Below are positions 47,901 through 56,579 of a stretch of DNA of 64,000 nt, in pieces. The notes beneath the pieces are model-generated. The model searched no databases. It was not told the origin of the DNA and saw only the letters and a program-made list of their open reading frames with translations. Numbering within the stretch: position 1 is the first letter of the stretch; every line of letters begins with the position of its first letter. A program made the position numbers and the translations under genes. The DNA is from Branchiostoma floridae. Taxonomy: Eukaryota > Chordata > Leptocardii > Amphioxiformes > Branchiostomatidae. The stretch is taken from NCBI RefSeq assembly GCF_000003815.2, contig NC_049992.1:9051671-9115670 (forward strand), written 5' to 3'.

Positions 47901-48673
47901 AGTTGATCCGTCTTTTCACTGTCTGAAAAATAACAAAGATCCAAAAATCACCACAACAATGGAATAATTAATGTAGATGTGTAAGGCTTGTGTTGCATAT
48001 TCTTAGCCTCTACCAGGCTCCACAGGTCGCTAGAAAAATCGTAAAATTCAGGTAAATAAGACAGAAAACACACCAGACGAGTACAGTTTGCGACCTAGCC
48101 CAAATTCATTATTAACTCCTACTAGTACTAACTTGGCCGAAGTCCCCTTATTCGGCCAGGTGGGAGTCTTCTTGTGGTAGTGAAATCTTAAAATCCAGCT
48201 ACAGCAAAATTCTTTTGTGACTCACAAGTTTCCCACCTTTGGAGAGTGCTTTTTTGTCATGTCTTTTGTCAACAACAACAACGTGACCCCGCCCCCATGG
48301 GATTTACCCAGCGTGGTTTCACAAAGTTTGGTCAGCAGAAAGCTTGAGATAACGCCTCATATTAGACAAGAATAAAGTACTAGTTCAAAGACCCTTGCTT
48401 CCTCTGCTTCTTTCCCTTCTACACGATACTAAGGACTGCGAGTTAAAGGTGTTGTATCCATAGAAAATCAGAAATTTATGGTTCCAAGAAATCTTATTTT
48501 GAAGAAAGGGCAAACATAAATTATGGCGCCACATCTAACTCTTCAAGAAAACTTACCTCTCTGACGTGTTTAATGAGAACATCTCCTGGATTGTCCACAT
48601 CTAAAAAAGGAAGAGGACTCTCTGATGTCTTGGGATCGTATCGCCCCTTATTTCGGACATATATACGGACCAT
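21419..48673 (-). CDS. UBL/B-box/MUS81-like ERCC4 nuclease with SIM and UIM arrays (29 exons, whole gene)
   Basis: Whole-gene entry; parts are detailed below. Twenty-nine exons run from the ATG at 48673 to the TAA at 21419-21421, about 1,959 aa. Every junction has a GT..AG pair and a matching phase. Domain order (residues approximate): ubiquitin-like 1-75; B-box 248-295; winged helix 300-400; ERCC4 nuclease 420-545; HhH2-like remnant 590-640; acidic and RG-rich linker 755-850; SIM-like motifs 975-1040; UIM array 890-1730; TAF1-type CCHC zinc knuckle 1855-1880; coiled coil 1887-1959. MUS81 is normally about 550 aa and pairs with EME1 to cut branched DNA; the extra 1,400 residues here are ubiquitin/SUMO-binding and zinc modules. 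Likely nuclear. Introns hold a TLR gene, a LINE, a mariner and several MITEs. The gene could be mis-joined, but phase continuity and a B-box completed across intron 5 argue against that. Confidence 0.8.
21936..22513 (+). mobile_element. Internally deleted mariner
   Basis: Inverted ends CGAGGGGCGTGCAAT..AGTAATGGTCCTGACCC and complement are flanked by TA (21934-21935, 22514-22515). From 22119 the + strand codes the N-terminal helix-turn-helix of mariner transposase ([32 protein letters not shown]). The catalytic D,D34D core is missing: the sequence jumps to the C-terminal end ([14 protein letters not shown]) in another frame. Non-autonomous. It ends 55 bp from the donor of nuclease exon 28. Confidence 0.85.
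23107..23165 (-). repeat. Diverged copy of nuclease exon 27's 3' end and donor
   Basis: The end of exon 27 (CTTCTGTGAGGAGGAAG..AGGAGGAGACAG|GTACTA) and about 75 bp of intron are repeated about 165 bp downstream in the gene's sense. The copy keeps the donor but carries the CysGluGluGlu part in degraded form, so use as an exon is unlikely. Confidence 0.6.
23717..23750. repeat. Perfect 13-bp inverted repeat, 8-bp loop
   Basis: Arms TAGTCATGACGCT and AGCGTCATGACTA in the intron between nuclease exons 26 and 27. No link to a known element. Confidence 0.8.
24625..26628 (-). mobile_element. CR1-like LINE, 5'-truncated
   Basis: An open frame of about 578 codons (24838-26574, possibly open up to 26623) codes a reverse transcriptase with the usual blocks: [37 protein letters not shown] and the catalytic [10 protein letters not shown]. 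The apurinic endonuclease that normally precedes it is absent, so the copy is 5'-truncated near 26628 beside a (GAT)n run. The 3' UTR (24651-24837) holds AATAAAG and ends in four TGAAC repeats, a CR1/L2-type tail. The frame has no stop, so the insertion is fairly young. It lies in intron 24 of the nuclease gene in the same orientation. Confidence 0.85.
27156..29568 (-). CDS. Nuclease gene exon 23: 804-codon exon with SIM-like motifs and UIM array
   Basis: One 2,413-bp exon. It opens with a canonical UIM ([18 protein letters not shown]). Three SUMO-interaction-like motifs follow: two copies of PIEIIDSQ and one PIEISDDS, each hydrophobic-x-hydrophobic with acidic flanks. Then come UIMs [28 protein letters not shown] and [14 protein letters not shown], a weaker [14 protein letters not shown], and five more related repeats of the form [12 protein letters not shown], the last of which ([12 protein letters not shown]) regains the serine. 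The canonical UIM core is acidic-x-hydrophobic-x-x-Ala-hydrophobic-x-x-Ser. The stretch between is low-complexity, Ser/Glu/Lys-rich and probably disordered. Several K-rich clusters (KRKLDLH, KRIKVD) may be nuclear localisation signals. The acceptor (TTTCTTAG at 29570) and donor (CAG|GTAAAC) are both good. Confidence 0.85.
29725..33839 (-). CDS. Nuclease gene exons 17-22: linker, acidic and RG-rich stretch, first UIM
   Basis: Exons 33713-33839, 33327-33399, 32185-32267, 31490-31746, 30093-30336, 29725-29804. Exons 17-19 code a mostly helical, unassigned region ([26 protein letters not shown]). Exon 20 carries an acidic run of Asp (coded by a CAT/CAA-type triplet tract near 31586-31617) and then RG-rich sequence ([15 protein letters not shown]), a type often bound to nucleic acid. 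The exon 21-22 junction forms a [18 protein letters not shown]. Intron 18 contains a 20-bp minisatellite and introns 15 and 20 contain related DNA transposons close to the donors. Confidence 0.75.
29955..30045 (-). repeat. Fragment of the CAGGGCTC/GTGCACC transposon family
   Basis: Short stretch with GGTGC..AGTGCACC..GTAGGTGCAC..TTGGGTGC strings like the subterminal parts of 2742-3965 and 34581-34939. Its ends are not preserved. Confidence 0.4.
30497..30670. repeat. Foldback repeat with nested perfect palindrome
   Basis: Outer arms of 21 bp (30497-30517 and 30650-30670) read ATATAGGAGAATTCTTGTAC and complement. Inside the right half is a 45-bp perfect palindrome (30610-30654, 22-bp arms around one T). 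The left part (30497-30612) is similar to 61285-61400, so it is a dispersed family. Confidence 0.75.
31131..31476. mobile_element. Short DNA transposon, CAGGGCTC family, 5-bp target duplication
   Basis: Element 31136-31471 with ends CAGGGCTCAAAATAC and TATTTCAAGCCCTG and flanking AATAC (31131-31135, 31472-31476). The interior is full of GTGCAGGTA strings in both directions. It ends 13 bp after the donor of nuclease exon 20. Confidence 0.8.
32420..33150. repeat. 20-bp minisatellite
   Basis: About 36 units of ATGCTTTCCCTGGTGCTGAA or ATACTTTCCCTGGTGCTGAA, nearly perfect from 32880 to 33120 and more diverged toward 32420. It lies in intron 18 of the nuclease gene. Three units make 60 bp, so the minus strand stays open for 146 codons by periodicity. 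Confidence 0.9.
33988..39741 (-). CDS. Nuclease gene exons 6-16: B-box second half, winged helix, ERCC4 nuclease
   Basis: Exons 39660-39741, 39027-39070, 38656-38696, 38353-38453, 38172-38256, 37383-37496, 36760-36955, 36293-36385, 35533-35625, 34959-35079, 33988-34132. Exon 6 ([16 protein letters not shown], then paired His) completes the B-box begun in exon 5. Exons 7-11 read like the MUS81 winged helix ([39 protein letters not shown]). Exons 12-13 hold the ERCC4 signature: LLVDSKE, VGDFLW, then VERKTWDDL, with the acidic residues and ERK triad in place. Exon 14 ([13 protein letters not shown]) and exon 15 ([10 protein letters not shown]) match the following MUS81 strands. Exon 16 ([22 protein letters not shown]) looks like a reduced HhH2. 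An active endonuclease is expected. The MUS81 N-terminal HhH is absent. Confidence 0.8.
34576..34944. mobile_element. Short DNA transposon, CAGGGCTC family, 5-bp target duplication
   Basis: Element 34581-34939 with ends CAGGGCTCGAAATTC and GTATTTCGAGCCCTG, flanked by GTGTG on both sides (34576-34580, 34940-34944). Its terminal 100 bp closely match the element at 2742-3965. It ends 14 bp after the donor of nuclease exon 15. Confidence 0.85.
35690..35778 (+). mobile_element. LINE 3'-end fragment
   Basis: The string GCCACGCCGTTCTGACAAATAAACC followed by TTTGATTGATCGATTGATT looks like the 3' end of a CR1/L2-type LINE with its short tandem tail. No coding part remains. It is just upstream, in gene sense, of nuclease exon 14. 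Confidence 0.4.
35844..36055. mobile_element. MITE, TA target site, CTGTAAATGC ends
   Basis: About 208 bp between TA dinucleotides, with ends CTGTAAATGCAGAAATGTTC and AATGCATTTACAG. The interior repeats CGCGAA..TTAAA..CACCGCGAA in both directions. It lies in intron 13 of the nuclease gene and has a relative at 62819-63026. Confidence 0.8.
37647..38033. mobile_element. MITE with CCACACCAATTTTATTT ends
   Basis: Inverted ends CCACACCAATTTTATTTCTTG and its near complement (AAATAAAATTGGTGTGG) about 390 bp apart, matching for about 35 bp. The interior is T-rich with no reading frame. A target duplication was not clear. It lies in intron 10 of the nuclease gene. Confidence 0.65.
39434..39600. repeat. 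Dispersed repeat shared with 4416-4565
   Basis: Second copy of the family described at 4416-4565; here it contains TTGCACGGACT..ATTATCCGGCTGGTGCAATAATG and ends TGTGCAATTAACTGGCATC. It lies in intron 6 of the nuclease gene. Confidence 0.5.
40358..40372 (-). CDS. Possible alternative first exon of the nuclease gene
   Basis: The minus strand reads CAAGATGGCGGCGGCAGAG|GTGACA: an ATG in a typical metazoan start context, four more codons (MAAAE), then a donor. Phase 0 would fit exon 6 at 39741. Such a transcript would lack the ubiquitin-like part and half of the B-box. The call rests only on the start context, donor and phase. Confidence 0.25.
40373..41455. other. 5' flank of the TLR gene
   Basis: No coding exon is supported. 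TTTTCCACAG at about 41394-41403 would be a good acceptor for an intron in the TLR 5' UTR, with the 5' exon somewhere in 40700-41300. Confidence 0.4.
41456..44902 (+). CDS. Toll-like receptor, single coding exon, with Gln/Pro/Glu-rich C-terminal tail
   Basis: An uninterrupted 1,148-aa frame. Signal peptide ([13 protein letters not shown], residues 1-28). Leucine-rich repeats from about 70 to 780; three in the middle (42690-42910) are nearly identical at DNA level (24-aa unit [19 protein letters not shown]), a recent duplication. A single LRRCT ([13 protein letters not shown]) just before the membrane makes it a V-type (single cysteine cluster) TLR. Transmembrane helix about 837-861. TIR domain about 891-1033 ([12 protein letters not shown]; box 3 FW). 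The BB loop reads [13 protein letters not shown], so the usual RDxxPG proline is replaced. A 115-residue tail follows the TIR with eight or so degenerate NIPEQQ-type repeats and an acidic end. It should sense a microbial or endogenous ligand at a membrane and signal through a TIR adaptor. The gene is nested, opposite strand, in intron 5 of the nuclease gene. Confidence 0.95.
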   Translation: MESKPALLAVCLAVVSVFITQHGRVRGQLPPPVCQTWNSTTVVCTGDRWEGDPTHARLTHVPPGISESVITVDLSWNNITEMYNNCFSGLRYLKSLELSYQNLHTIEVGTFAGLENLERLNIYVDRWRMVPQYSLQNGLFRDLRNLNYLTVLTYTGTVSTGVFTGLSNLRHLELSVKNITDLPDHIFDSLTLLESLKIEELDSTIKEDQNTTNRRVHSGSGLLQRRQLWAPLHNLKKLSLHSPRRSDVYFGPAFRNLYNLETIEIYPHDYSLNVQMFRPLLLTLKHLRLGGQTHLVEPGLLKSLPHLQTLYVNLGPDIMDVLSELRHTQIQELAFDMLESRIDNITSDTLAGIKGLKYLKTLLLGISHIDIIQTDAFAGLSHLQRLDLTFGGGSDWSDLKIQNMAFSGLNSLTHLDLTYNQLSTLPVGMCKGLTSLTHLDLTRNKISTLPTGMFEGLTSLTHLDLSYNQLSTLPAGMFEGLTSLTHLNLSHNNLKTYQAQISDTLDYLDLSYNNLQTLCASKALKTVNHLNLSHNALTNYVHSCLPWNTTELDLQHNKISKIIESFPSIYCIRERFRDPKLSTFKFKSSSNKTYACEPSLETLRLDNNELREFWKSPIMNFPNLKTLTVSHNYIQRIATKQLSGLVLNRLEHLDLSHNEISTIMPSAFRGLSQLRVLDLRYNHIQNLGEKIFEDLGNMKQLNLAFNWISVIGDAFHRLYGLKDLDMSGNKLAVLNQTALSPVVNRLEKLNLADNPFLCDCNLLWFVEWANDKYDRVPNFYNPYPDIGRGYKCTRPTQLRGQRLIDGLIQKQQSNDGQNPSEQTFFNTICSHGFQPSRLLACVLASSGIFVAMITIFLFDYNIGRVQYYLWQLAKWRRPKIGEVENQQLPRYTHDAFIAYNNQDVMWVVDEAIVNLEPDYSLVIHERDFAVGAPIVENIADAVENSRRTICLITRNFLKSKWCEYEFQMAQYNMFEEGGGRRLILVFLERIPDRMLKRFHHLNAVMKRDTYLTWPDDVRKRPLFWGRLREALGVPLPRNPEPQQQAQDPEQNIPEQLVQDQRRNIPEQQALGQNIQEQQVYYLENNILEQQEHAPIRNIVEVQVHGPMQNIPEQQAQDRNIPEQDDEMLLPEPDDLWFGDGDDVPLLPL
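44903..45657. other. 3' flank of the TLR gene, inside nuclease intron 5
   Basis: No exon is supported. A run of G at 45420-45432 and a phrase GTCAAAAGTTGTAGGGGCC (45480) similar to one near 62636 suggest a repeat fragment. Confidence 0.4.
45658..48673 (-). CDS. Nuclease gene exons 1-5: ubiquitin-like domain and first half of B-box
   Basis: Exons 48557-48673, 47852-47922, 47301-47504, 46395-46612, 45658-45842. The protein starts [13 protein letters not shown]. Exon 2 to 3 reads [19 protein letters not shown], which fits the ubiquitin fold's late strands (compare the ubiquitin segment around LEDGRTLSDYNIQ). Exons 3-4 code about 140 residues of helical, hydrophilic sequence not assigned to a family. 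Exon 5 is Gly/Pro-rich, then basic, and ends [15 protein letters not shown], the first Cys pairs of a B-box. The donor CAG|GTATGG follows. The start is chosen because it is the first ATG of the frame and lies just after the upstream sequence rich in CACGTG/CCAAT-like strings. Confidence 0.75.
47135..47211 (-). repeat. Diverged copy of nuclease exon 3's 3' end and donor
   Basis: On the minus strand about 67 bases (TGG ACC CAC CAG .. TTC AAT AGC AAT AG|GTGAGT) repeat the last 22 codons of exon 3 and its donor, about 90 bp into the intron. The copy codes [20 protein letters not shown] against [20 protein letters not shown] in the exon. An upstream GTACAG could serve as acceptor, but inclusion would shift the frame. 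Confidence 0.7.
47624..47823. mobile_element. MITE with about 80-bp inverted ends
   Basis: TCAGAAC..GTG.GGC.ACA.GAATTCT at the left is matched in reverse complement at the right, and the inner part ATATGTCAAAGGGTAAGGCC is a perfect inverted pair. About 200 bp long, non-coding, in intron 2 of the nuclease gene. Confidence 0.75.
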
Positions 48674-50227
48674 TTTTGGAGCAAACTTTCACTTTCTTTT
48701 ACAGACGACACCGAGAGTCTCATTTCAAGATGGCGCCCATACTTCCCGCCAATCACGTGATTTTTTTCACTTAGTTGTGATTGGTCTAAATGTACCCAGG
48801 ATGAGTCCATAAAAAATAATACGAAAGGGAAAATGCACAATAGCTTCTTTACAAAAAGAAAGATATTTTCCCACAATATTATAGACAGCTGTCATTAAAC
48901 AGAATTTGTATATTATATATAACTGTTATTGACATTTTGACCCTATCTATTGTTAAGCTACAACTAATAAAAATGGTAAATATACCCCTTTTAGCGCAAT
49001 GGAGTATTCTGAAATTTGACCCTATTTGACCTGGTGCTCACAATATTTTGATCAAGGACCATTATGTATAATGTCCTTGACTTGATAAAGCATTTAACAC
49101 TCCTATAGCAGGAGTCTGTTACCCATGTATATAGGGCTCACTGTATCAACTGTCCAGTCCAATGAGGAACAATTTGCTAATGGCAAGGAGGTAAAAATCA
49201 AGGTAAATCAAAAGAAATTGCAAGCTTTTTCTTTTGTTTTTGTTTGTAAAACTTCAGATCAGAATATTTTGTTACCTCTAAGTCTTACCATTTTATAACC
49301 ATTGCTTTAACGAACCCTGTTACCAATACTTGTATATACAAGTCAATTGGAATTCAGAAAGACAATTATCATTGATATACTCAAATTTGAATATTCAGTG
49401 CAGAACCTAGAACAATTATCTCTGCTGTTGCTGCTGCACATAATTGGTATAATTAGCAGGCAGGGGTGGGAGATAATTGGTCAACCCCTACCTCTCTATG
49501 CCCATATATGGCTAAAGCCATGATTATCAGCACAGGGCAGCTGGTCTACCAGGGGCCCCTGGGTGATGTTGATAACACCCATATCAGATTATCAGGGTAT
49601 TGAATTCCTGCCAAATCTCTCTCCTTGCAGAATTTTGCAGTCTTTACTGTTGGAAACAAACATCTTTGGCCCAAGGATTCAGCAGTCTTTATCCAGTATG
49701 TATAAATGTTATGTATAAATATCCATTGTTTATCACCTGGTATGTATATGGAGATATCATATGACTGTAGGGCCCTGCACAGGGATTTTGCATGCACGCA
49801 GTGCACCAAAGGTTACCACTTCTTTTGCAGGATTTGGTGGTGTCAATGCATTAGTTTTATTAAACATGGACAAGGTTTTATCATTGGTTTAATATGTTAT
49901 CTTCTTAAATATTTCATAAAGTATTCTTTGCAATTTGAGTAGAGCGGGTAGCTGTATATTTGACATTGACTCTAGCAAATAGCATATGCAGTTGTTGAAA
50001 ACGTATGTCTGTATATTGTTGTATATATATGACGCATTTCCAGAATACACTGAAAAATGATATCTCGATCATTGCCTTGAATGAGCCAAAAAATATCCAA
50101 GTACTACATATTGCAGTATAACATTTATCACATTGATATGTGGATGATAATCATAATCTTTATACATTCATATGTGAAAATTATCGCTCATAGTACTTTG
50201 CTTTGTGTATAGAATTTGACCCCAACA

Positions 50228-50300
50228 GTATAATAATAAGGAAGTTTATTTGCAAGTTCTTGCCCGAGGGCTAATTGCAACATGAAACATACAGAAAATA
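50228..50300 (-). mobile_element. LINE 3'-end fragment
   Basis: Read on the minus strand, the stretch CCTCGGGCAAGAACTTGCAAATAAACTTCC followed by (TTA)n resembles a CR1-type 3' end with poly(A) signal and triplet tail. No coding part is present. Confidence 0.35.
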
Positions 50301-50403
50301 TAATAAACATGTATAATGTACACACATGCATTATGTATATATTAATTATTATGAGCATGTTCTTTATTCAATTTGTAAGTGTTTTTCATCATTATATGTT
50401 TTA

Positions 50404-50485
50404 GATAATCAAGCCTACAACTGTGAGGAGGAATTCTTGTGATCAGGGAGATTCAAGCTTAGAATACTGATCAGCAGAGAAATAT
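50404..50485 (+). other. Possible 5' UTR exon of the DUF3504 gene
   Basis: ACAGAGAAATATG|GTAAGA supplies a good donor at 50486, and the next acceptor in the gene is at 51070 (TTTGTCAG). The start of this exon is a guess. Confidence 0.3.
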
Positions 50486-51079
50486 GGTAAGATTTTATGA
50501 CATGTTTTTGCAGCCTTATTAAGTTACACGTGACTGACCTAAATCTGATATAGGGTAGGGATTATAGCTTACATATAATGTTATACATGCTTATATATTA
50601 AATCATGCAGCCCAGTCTAATCCAAATGATTACACACCTACCTTTTGACATCCCCTTACCTTCAATATATAAATCCTAATCCTAAACCTTTAATTATTTG
50701 ACCCTAACCCTTTACATGCACATGGGAATGTTGGAATATAGGGGTGTATCTTAGAGCTTTGTCCTTAATTCAAACTTAGAGGAGCGGTTATGGCAGGATA
50801 ATTCATATTATGTAAACTTCACCCTAAGGGAGTGAAGTGATGATTTCAGCTTGATTGTCATGTCTGTGATAATGTGATTAAAGACAGGCATGTCTAAATC
50901 TGATGGCCTCGGAATTTAAGTTTTGCAGTGCTATTTACTAACTTGCATAGCTCTTTATCGTCATCTTTCAATTTATTTCATGTTATACAAATTATCAAGA
51001 GTAATAGTAGTTCTATTTCTGTCTCTGATCATGTGATTATATCTAACTTTTTTTGTTTATTCTTTGTCAGGCTGAAACC

Positions 51080-54000
51080 ATGGAGCACCGTCACCTGAAC
51101 AGGCTGTACAAGTGTGCGGAGTGTGAGTTTACTGTCAGCCACGAGCTGATGGTTTACGTCCTACGCCATTTCTTCAGGTGCACGTCCAACAAGTATGTGG
51201 ACGAGCTCGAGGTGTGGTCACCTCCCCATCTCAAGATTAACGGCACTATGAGGAACGCAGGTCCGACAGAGAGCATTGCCTGTGAACGTCATCTCCCCAC
51301 GAGGGAAGAGGAACACAGCAGAACACCTGCAAACGCTTCTGACCACAGAAGAGTGAGCGAAGATAGCAGATTATTGCACTCCTCTCATTCATCCACAAGG
51401 CAGGAGGAAGAAAGCAGAACATTTGCAAACACTCATACCCACAGGAGGGCAAGTGAAGACAGCAGAGCATTGCACACTTCAAACATTCACAGCCAAAGAG
51501 GAGTCCAAAATGTCAATGCTCACAGCTATGGGGGAGAAGACAGAGCTACCAGTACACATGTCAGCAAAGGAACTGAAGTTTCAGATGTGACACCTGTACA
51601 GGTTACAAGCATGACGGGTTCCCCCATGGTATGGATAGTGCAGCCTAATGCAAATACACAACAACAGATGTGGCCGAAAACGTCTTCATCTTCTAGTGTT
51701 TCTTCGCGAGCAGAAATGCCAAAGCCTGTGCACAGGCACATTGTTCTTCACGAAGAGATGCCTCCTGAAGGGAGTGGCCAGGGCAGACAACAGGAGAACC
51801 AAGCTGAGAGAAGGCAGACTTCACATAACAGTGAAACAGAGGCGGGGGACCTCTGTGAAGAAGAAGATGATGAAAATGAGGAAGGTAAGCAAAAATGAGG
51901 AGGGCAAGTAGTATATACATGTATGCCTGATTGGTACAGTAAACATATCAGCATTTATGTCTTGGTATGAAATTCATATTCCTGTTAGTTAAAAAACTGC
52001 TTCACAGTTAGTACTTGTATAATTAACTCTCAAAATTACACTGGGGGCCATAATACTGCCACATAAAAAAATAGACGAATTTAAATAGATGTGCCAATGA
52101 AGTATTAGTAGAATCATGAGGTATATACATATCAGATATTTAGGTGTTCAAGATAATATTGAGAAGGCCTCTATAACAATATTTTTGTCAATGTGGCAAT
52201 ATTATGGATTGTTGACTTGAGTTGATGTTAACTTGTTTTGTTAAGGTAATTTAGTCCTGGGACACTTGAAAATAAAGTCACTGTGCCACTTACTTTTTTC
52301 CAGTCATTGAGCTCAACCTGAGTTGCTCTCCTGTTCCGATGTGCAATCCCGCAGAAACCAATGACCAAATGGTAACCATGGCAACCACCTCACCAATGAT
52401 GAACCTGACACAAACTCCCAGCATCCTCCAGCAGCAGCTACATCAAAACCCATCTTTTGACAGGATGAAGCGTGGCAGGCCGCAGAAACCCCCCTACTCA
52501 ACTGCCGCAGATGCGGAGCAGCCCAAAAACACCAAAAGGATGAACAGGTAATACATTGATTAAAGACTTTAAAAGTAAGAGGGTGCAAGACAGTTGATAA
52601 CCAAAGCCAGGTACTAATTCTTACCTGAGAGAAGTGAGGAAAGTTATAAAGTGCGTTCCCAAGGGCACATACAAGGGGACTCAAACCTATGTCCTCTTGG
52701 CCTTGAGCTGAACACTGTACCGTTATACTGCGCAATGCCATGTAAATGTAGCGGTCTTAAGGTTCTTGGCAGAGTTATGGGAGTTCATGTCACCAACCAA
52801 TTGTTTGTTTCCAATAGTCTTTCTTGTTGACCTAGACCTAGTCTCACACTCTCGCGAGACTAGGTCTCTCTGTCACGATGTGAACAAGATGGACTAATAG
52901 CCATCAAAAATTTGGAGGTACATGTGTATACCTTTAAAAAGACAAAAAGAGTAAAATTATATTAACTGTGCTCATATATGACTAATGAATCTCTTCAACA
53001 ATCTCTCTTGTTGGTACTGTTTGTAGATGGGCGGTTCGAGTGTTGAACAGCTGGGCAGACAAGCGGAACAGGGAAGCGAGCGCCTCGTCAAGCAACCAGG
53101 ACCTGAAGCCCGTGCCGACTAACTGGGCTGCCATGACAGTAGAGCAGCTGGACCATTGGCTGAGCCAGATGGTTAGCGAGGTGCGGCGGGACGATGGACA
53201 GTACTACCCATACAACACACTGTACCTCATGTTAACTGGGGTTAATAGGTATGTATGATTATGGAGAATATCACATGGTGCATGTATATCCCAAGGTTTA
53301 TTCTCCTGTAAATGTGGTGGTTTTATGTTCGCAATGCTTCACCACAAACTCAAAACTGCTGCAAATTTTGCTGTTCTGTCTTTTCCCCGCCTATACCCTT
53401 TTGTCTACATGTAAGTGCTACATGAACATGTAACATCAGGAATTATTGTACAATTCATTGTACAGTATTATGATGTTTTGGAGCACCTGTACATGTTGTG
53501 GTGGTCCATACATACCATAGGTTTAAAGACTTTTGTAACATTTTCATTCTCCATATTTACGCTCACTTCCGTCCTTATCACTGGAGTAGGCTGTTTGTCT
53601 GTACTTAGAAAACTACTAATACGAGGGATCGCTGTTGTTGTTTATATCCGGGGTATTGGACGGTTGGTGCCTACCAGGACGTCAGCAGATTGGATTAAAA
53701 ATTGATATTTAAATTAGCAGATCAAATTACTGGTTAAAATGTAAATCAATCTTTTGCCAAACACCTGCATTTTGCCTACAAACGAACTTTGTTAAGTCAG
53801 CTACCTCTTTAATATCATCAACAGATATCTCCGGAATGACTGCGATCGGAAGGATGTCAACATTCTCGTTAAAGATAACGGCAGATTCCCCCAACTGCGA
53901 CAAGCCATGGAAACGCAGAAGAAGCTGTCCATCGAACGCGGCATCGGACAGCAGGAGGATAGGAGACGACACAACACAGAGCTTTTCCCTCACGGCATGG

Positions 54001-55619
54001 AAGCTCGCCTGTGGGAGTCCAAGGTATTCAGTCTCGAAAAAGATCTCAGTATCTCCTACGCCGTGTTCTACTACACGACAAAGTTGTTTGGCGTGAGCAG
54101 TGGTGAGGAACACCACAGCCTCGTCGCAGAACAGTTCTCCTTGGGCTGTGACAGTGTGGGAAGGTTTGTGGCATTCAACAGGCTCGGCAAGAAGAGTAAG
54201 ACGACAAAAGTGTACGCACTTCCATCGGATCCGTTCTGTCCGGTACTTTTGTACGAAGTCTACCTCGGGTATATCCCGCCAACTGGTCCATTGTATAGAA
54301 GGCTTCAGAGGGATCCAGAGGGGAGGATGTACTTCGGACCACCTGTCGGGAAAAACTCGCTAGCAACGTATCTCAACAATATCAAGAGACTCGGGTACTC
54401 TCAGGTACAAGTAGTGTTCATGTTTATAGGAGGGTGACTTCTGTAACATTGGCAAATCTGTCTTCTACATGTAGTTGTGTGTAAATAACTTTGATATTCA
54501 AGTTATTACAGAGTTTGACAAAGTGTAGTAATTGAACTGAGTCTTCCTTGTACAACAACTTACTGCTGTAGCTCAACCATGATGATGTTTGATTCGAGTG
54601 CCCTGTTGATTGCAATTGCTGTTGTTACAATTTCTCATTCAAGTGCACCAAATTTTCTTAACTTCTGATGCTTTTTGCATTAAAATATGTGCTTTCTCTG
54701 GTAGATATGACATAAATGAAATACATCACAGTGTATAATCTGCATCAGCCTTGGTTCCAGCCCTGACCACCCTTTGGACTTTGGGTGATTCTACCCTTGG
54801 TCGGGCTGGTACCTTGTGTGATATTGCACACACTATTTATTATGCTATACGTATAATTGAATATACTGTTGCATCATGTATTCTGACACCGAAGATTAGT
54901 GGTGCGGAACTGGAATTGTTCAGGTCCAAGTCCAAAAAAACCTAAATGTCGGGAACCAAGTCCGAACTTGCAAAAAGCTATCTCTCACTTATATTCCCTT
55001 TATTGTTCTAAGCCATCTAAAACCTTGCATAGATAGTGAAATTTGCACTGGAAAAGGACAAAAAAACATATCGTGTTTATTACTGACCTTCTGTGATTAC
55101 ACTGGCTGTAAAAAATTTGCATGTATTTTTTACATTGCATGTCAATTCATGCTAACATGCAATTTTATATGTAGCACCCCCCCTCCCCCTCCAAAAAAAA
55201 ATTCTAGCCCGCATAATACATGCAATGATGGGTTCCTGAACTGCTGGATCTGAATCCGGACCTGAATCTGAGTTTGAGTTTAGGTACGCACCACTACCAA
55301 AGATTGAACTTTTCTTATGCCTGTGTGTTTACAGGGCAACCTTAGACCCAGCTCAACTGGACCTTACCTCACTGGGCCCCACCTTACAGGCCCCCACCCC
55401 ACTGGGCCCCACCCCACTGGGCCCCAGCCTACCTGTAGTACCGCAGCAGACTTCAGCCTAGAGAACAGCCCTTTGTTAGACTCTGGGGAAGTGGCTAAGA
55501 GACACCACAGCCAGTCAACAGACGGGTCTGAATGCAGCACAGAGCCGTCACCCAAGAGGATTCATACGTGGAACTTTGACCAGACGTTGTCTTCCTACTC
55601 ACCACTCAATCAGTCTTGA
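51080..55619 (+). CDS. DUF3504 protein, Crypton recombinase-derived (5 coding exons)
   Basis: Coding exons 51080-51884 (exon starts 51071), 52304-52547, 53027-53248, 53825-54404, 55335-55619; about 711 aa, all phases agree. The N terminus has a short Cys/His cluster (YKCAECEFTVSHEL, HFFRC) that may bind zinc. Residues 85-265 are polar and probably disordered. Exon 2 has an AT-hook-like MKRGRPQKPP. Exons 3-4 code the DUF3504 domain (WAVRVLNSWADKRN; VEQLDHWLSQMVSEVRR; YNTLYLMLTGVNRYLR; FYYTTKLFGV), the region shared by ZMYM2/3/4, QRICH1 and KIAA1958, which descends from Crypton tyrosine recombinases. The recombinase catalytic Arg/His/Tyr set was not recognisable, so a domesticated, probably DNA-binding regulator is likely. 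The last exon opens with TGPHPTGP-type repeats. Confidence 0.8.
52835..52867. repeat. 12-bp inverted repeat in an intron
   Basis: AGACCTAGTCTC and GAGACTAGGTCT flank a short loop between DUF3504 exons 2 and 3. It may be the remnant of a MITE. Confidence 0.5.
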
Positions 55620-55991
55620 TCCATTTGTTTAGGTACAAGTCGTGTGAATATCCAAATGTGTGTTTGTGACATTATACAGGTACTATTTAAACTTATACTG
55701 TTGGAGATTTGATATTCTCTCTATCTCTATTTCTCAAACATAGCAATACATGTGATTAGAATGTACAAATGTAGCATTTACTTAAGTCAGAGGTATTACA
55801 AGTCTTAGTACAACTGTAAATGGCCCTGTTCTGTATCTCTTAAGATATAATGATATAAATGAAGTAAGTAGGCTGGTTTTATAGAGTTGTGAGGAAATGT
55901 GTTTTTATCACTGTGAAACGCTACATGCATACTGTTTGCACAACTAGTCCCTTCAACAAGTGGTATGTCAAAATTGGTACCTAGCTAGCCT

Positions 55992-56052
55992 CCATAGCAG
56001 GCTCTCTATGGCCTTTTTTGCACTTTTGCTGGCCAGAGAGAGCCTGCTATGG
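55992..56052. repeat. Inverted repeat, 22-bp arms
   Basis: CCATAGCAGGCTCTCTATGGCC and GGCCAGAGAGAGCCTGCTATGG around a 17-bp loop; MITE-like, with one mismatch. Confidence 0.7.
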
Positions 56053-56179
56053 TATCAAACATATAGAGTGCTGTACAGTTTTAGTAGATTAGATATACAA
56101 TGTAGGATGTAAAGCTACATTGCAGTAAATTCTAAAACGATTAGCCATTCATCTGCCCTATTAACACATACGTTAGGAA

Positions 56180-56579
56180 NNNNNNNNNNNNNNNNNNNNN
56201 NNNNNNNNNNNNNNNNNNNNNNNNNNNNNNNNNNNNNNNNNNNNNNNNNNNNNNNNNNNNNNNNNNNNNNNNNNNNNNNNNNNNNNNNNNNNNNNNNNNN
56301 NNNNNNNNNNNNNNNNNNNNNNNNNNNNNNNNNNNNNNNNNNNNNNNNNNNNNNNNNNNNNNNNNNNNNNNNNNNNNNNNNNNNNNNNNNNNNNNNNNNN
56401 NNNNNNNNNNNNNNNNNNNNNNNNNNNNNNNNNNNNNNNNNNNNNNNNNNNNNNNNNNNNNNNNNNNNNNNNNNNNNNNNNNNNNNNNNNNNNNNNNNNN
56501 NNNNNNNNNNNNNNNNNNNNNNNNNNNNNNNNNNNNNNNNNNNNNNNNNNNNNNNNNNNNNNNNNNNNNNNNNNNNNNN
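56180..56579. other. Assembly gap (400 N)
   Basis: Exactly 400 unknown bases, so probably a scaffolding gap with an estimated size. It lies in the intergenic region. Confidence 1.

Larger units (their letters stand above)
48674..51070. other. Shared upstream region between divergent genes
   Basis: This lies between the start of the nuclease gene (-) and the DUF3504 gene (+). Near 48745-48785 are ATCACGTGAT and GATTGG-type strings that may be promoter elements for the nuclease gene. A LINE 3'-end-like stretch is at 50228-50300. 50404-50485 may be a 5' UTR exon for the plus-strand gene. The rest is AT-rich with no gene seen. Confidence 0.4.
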
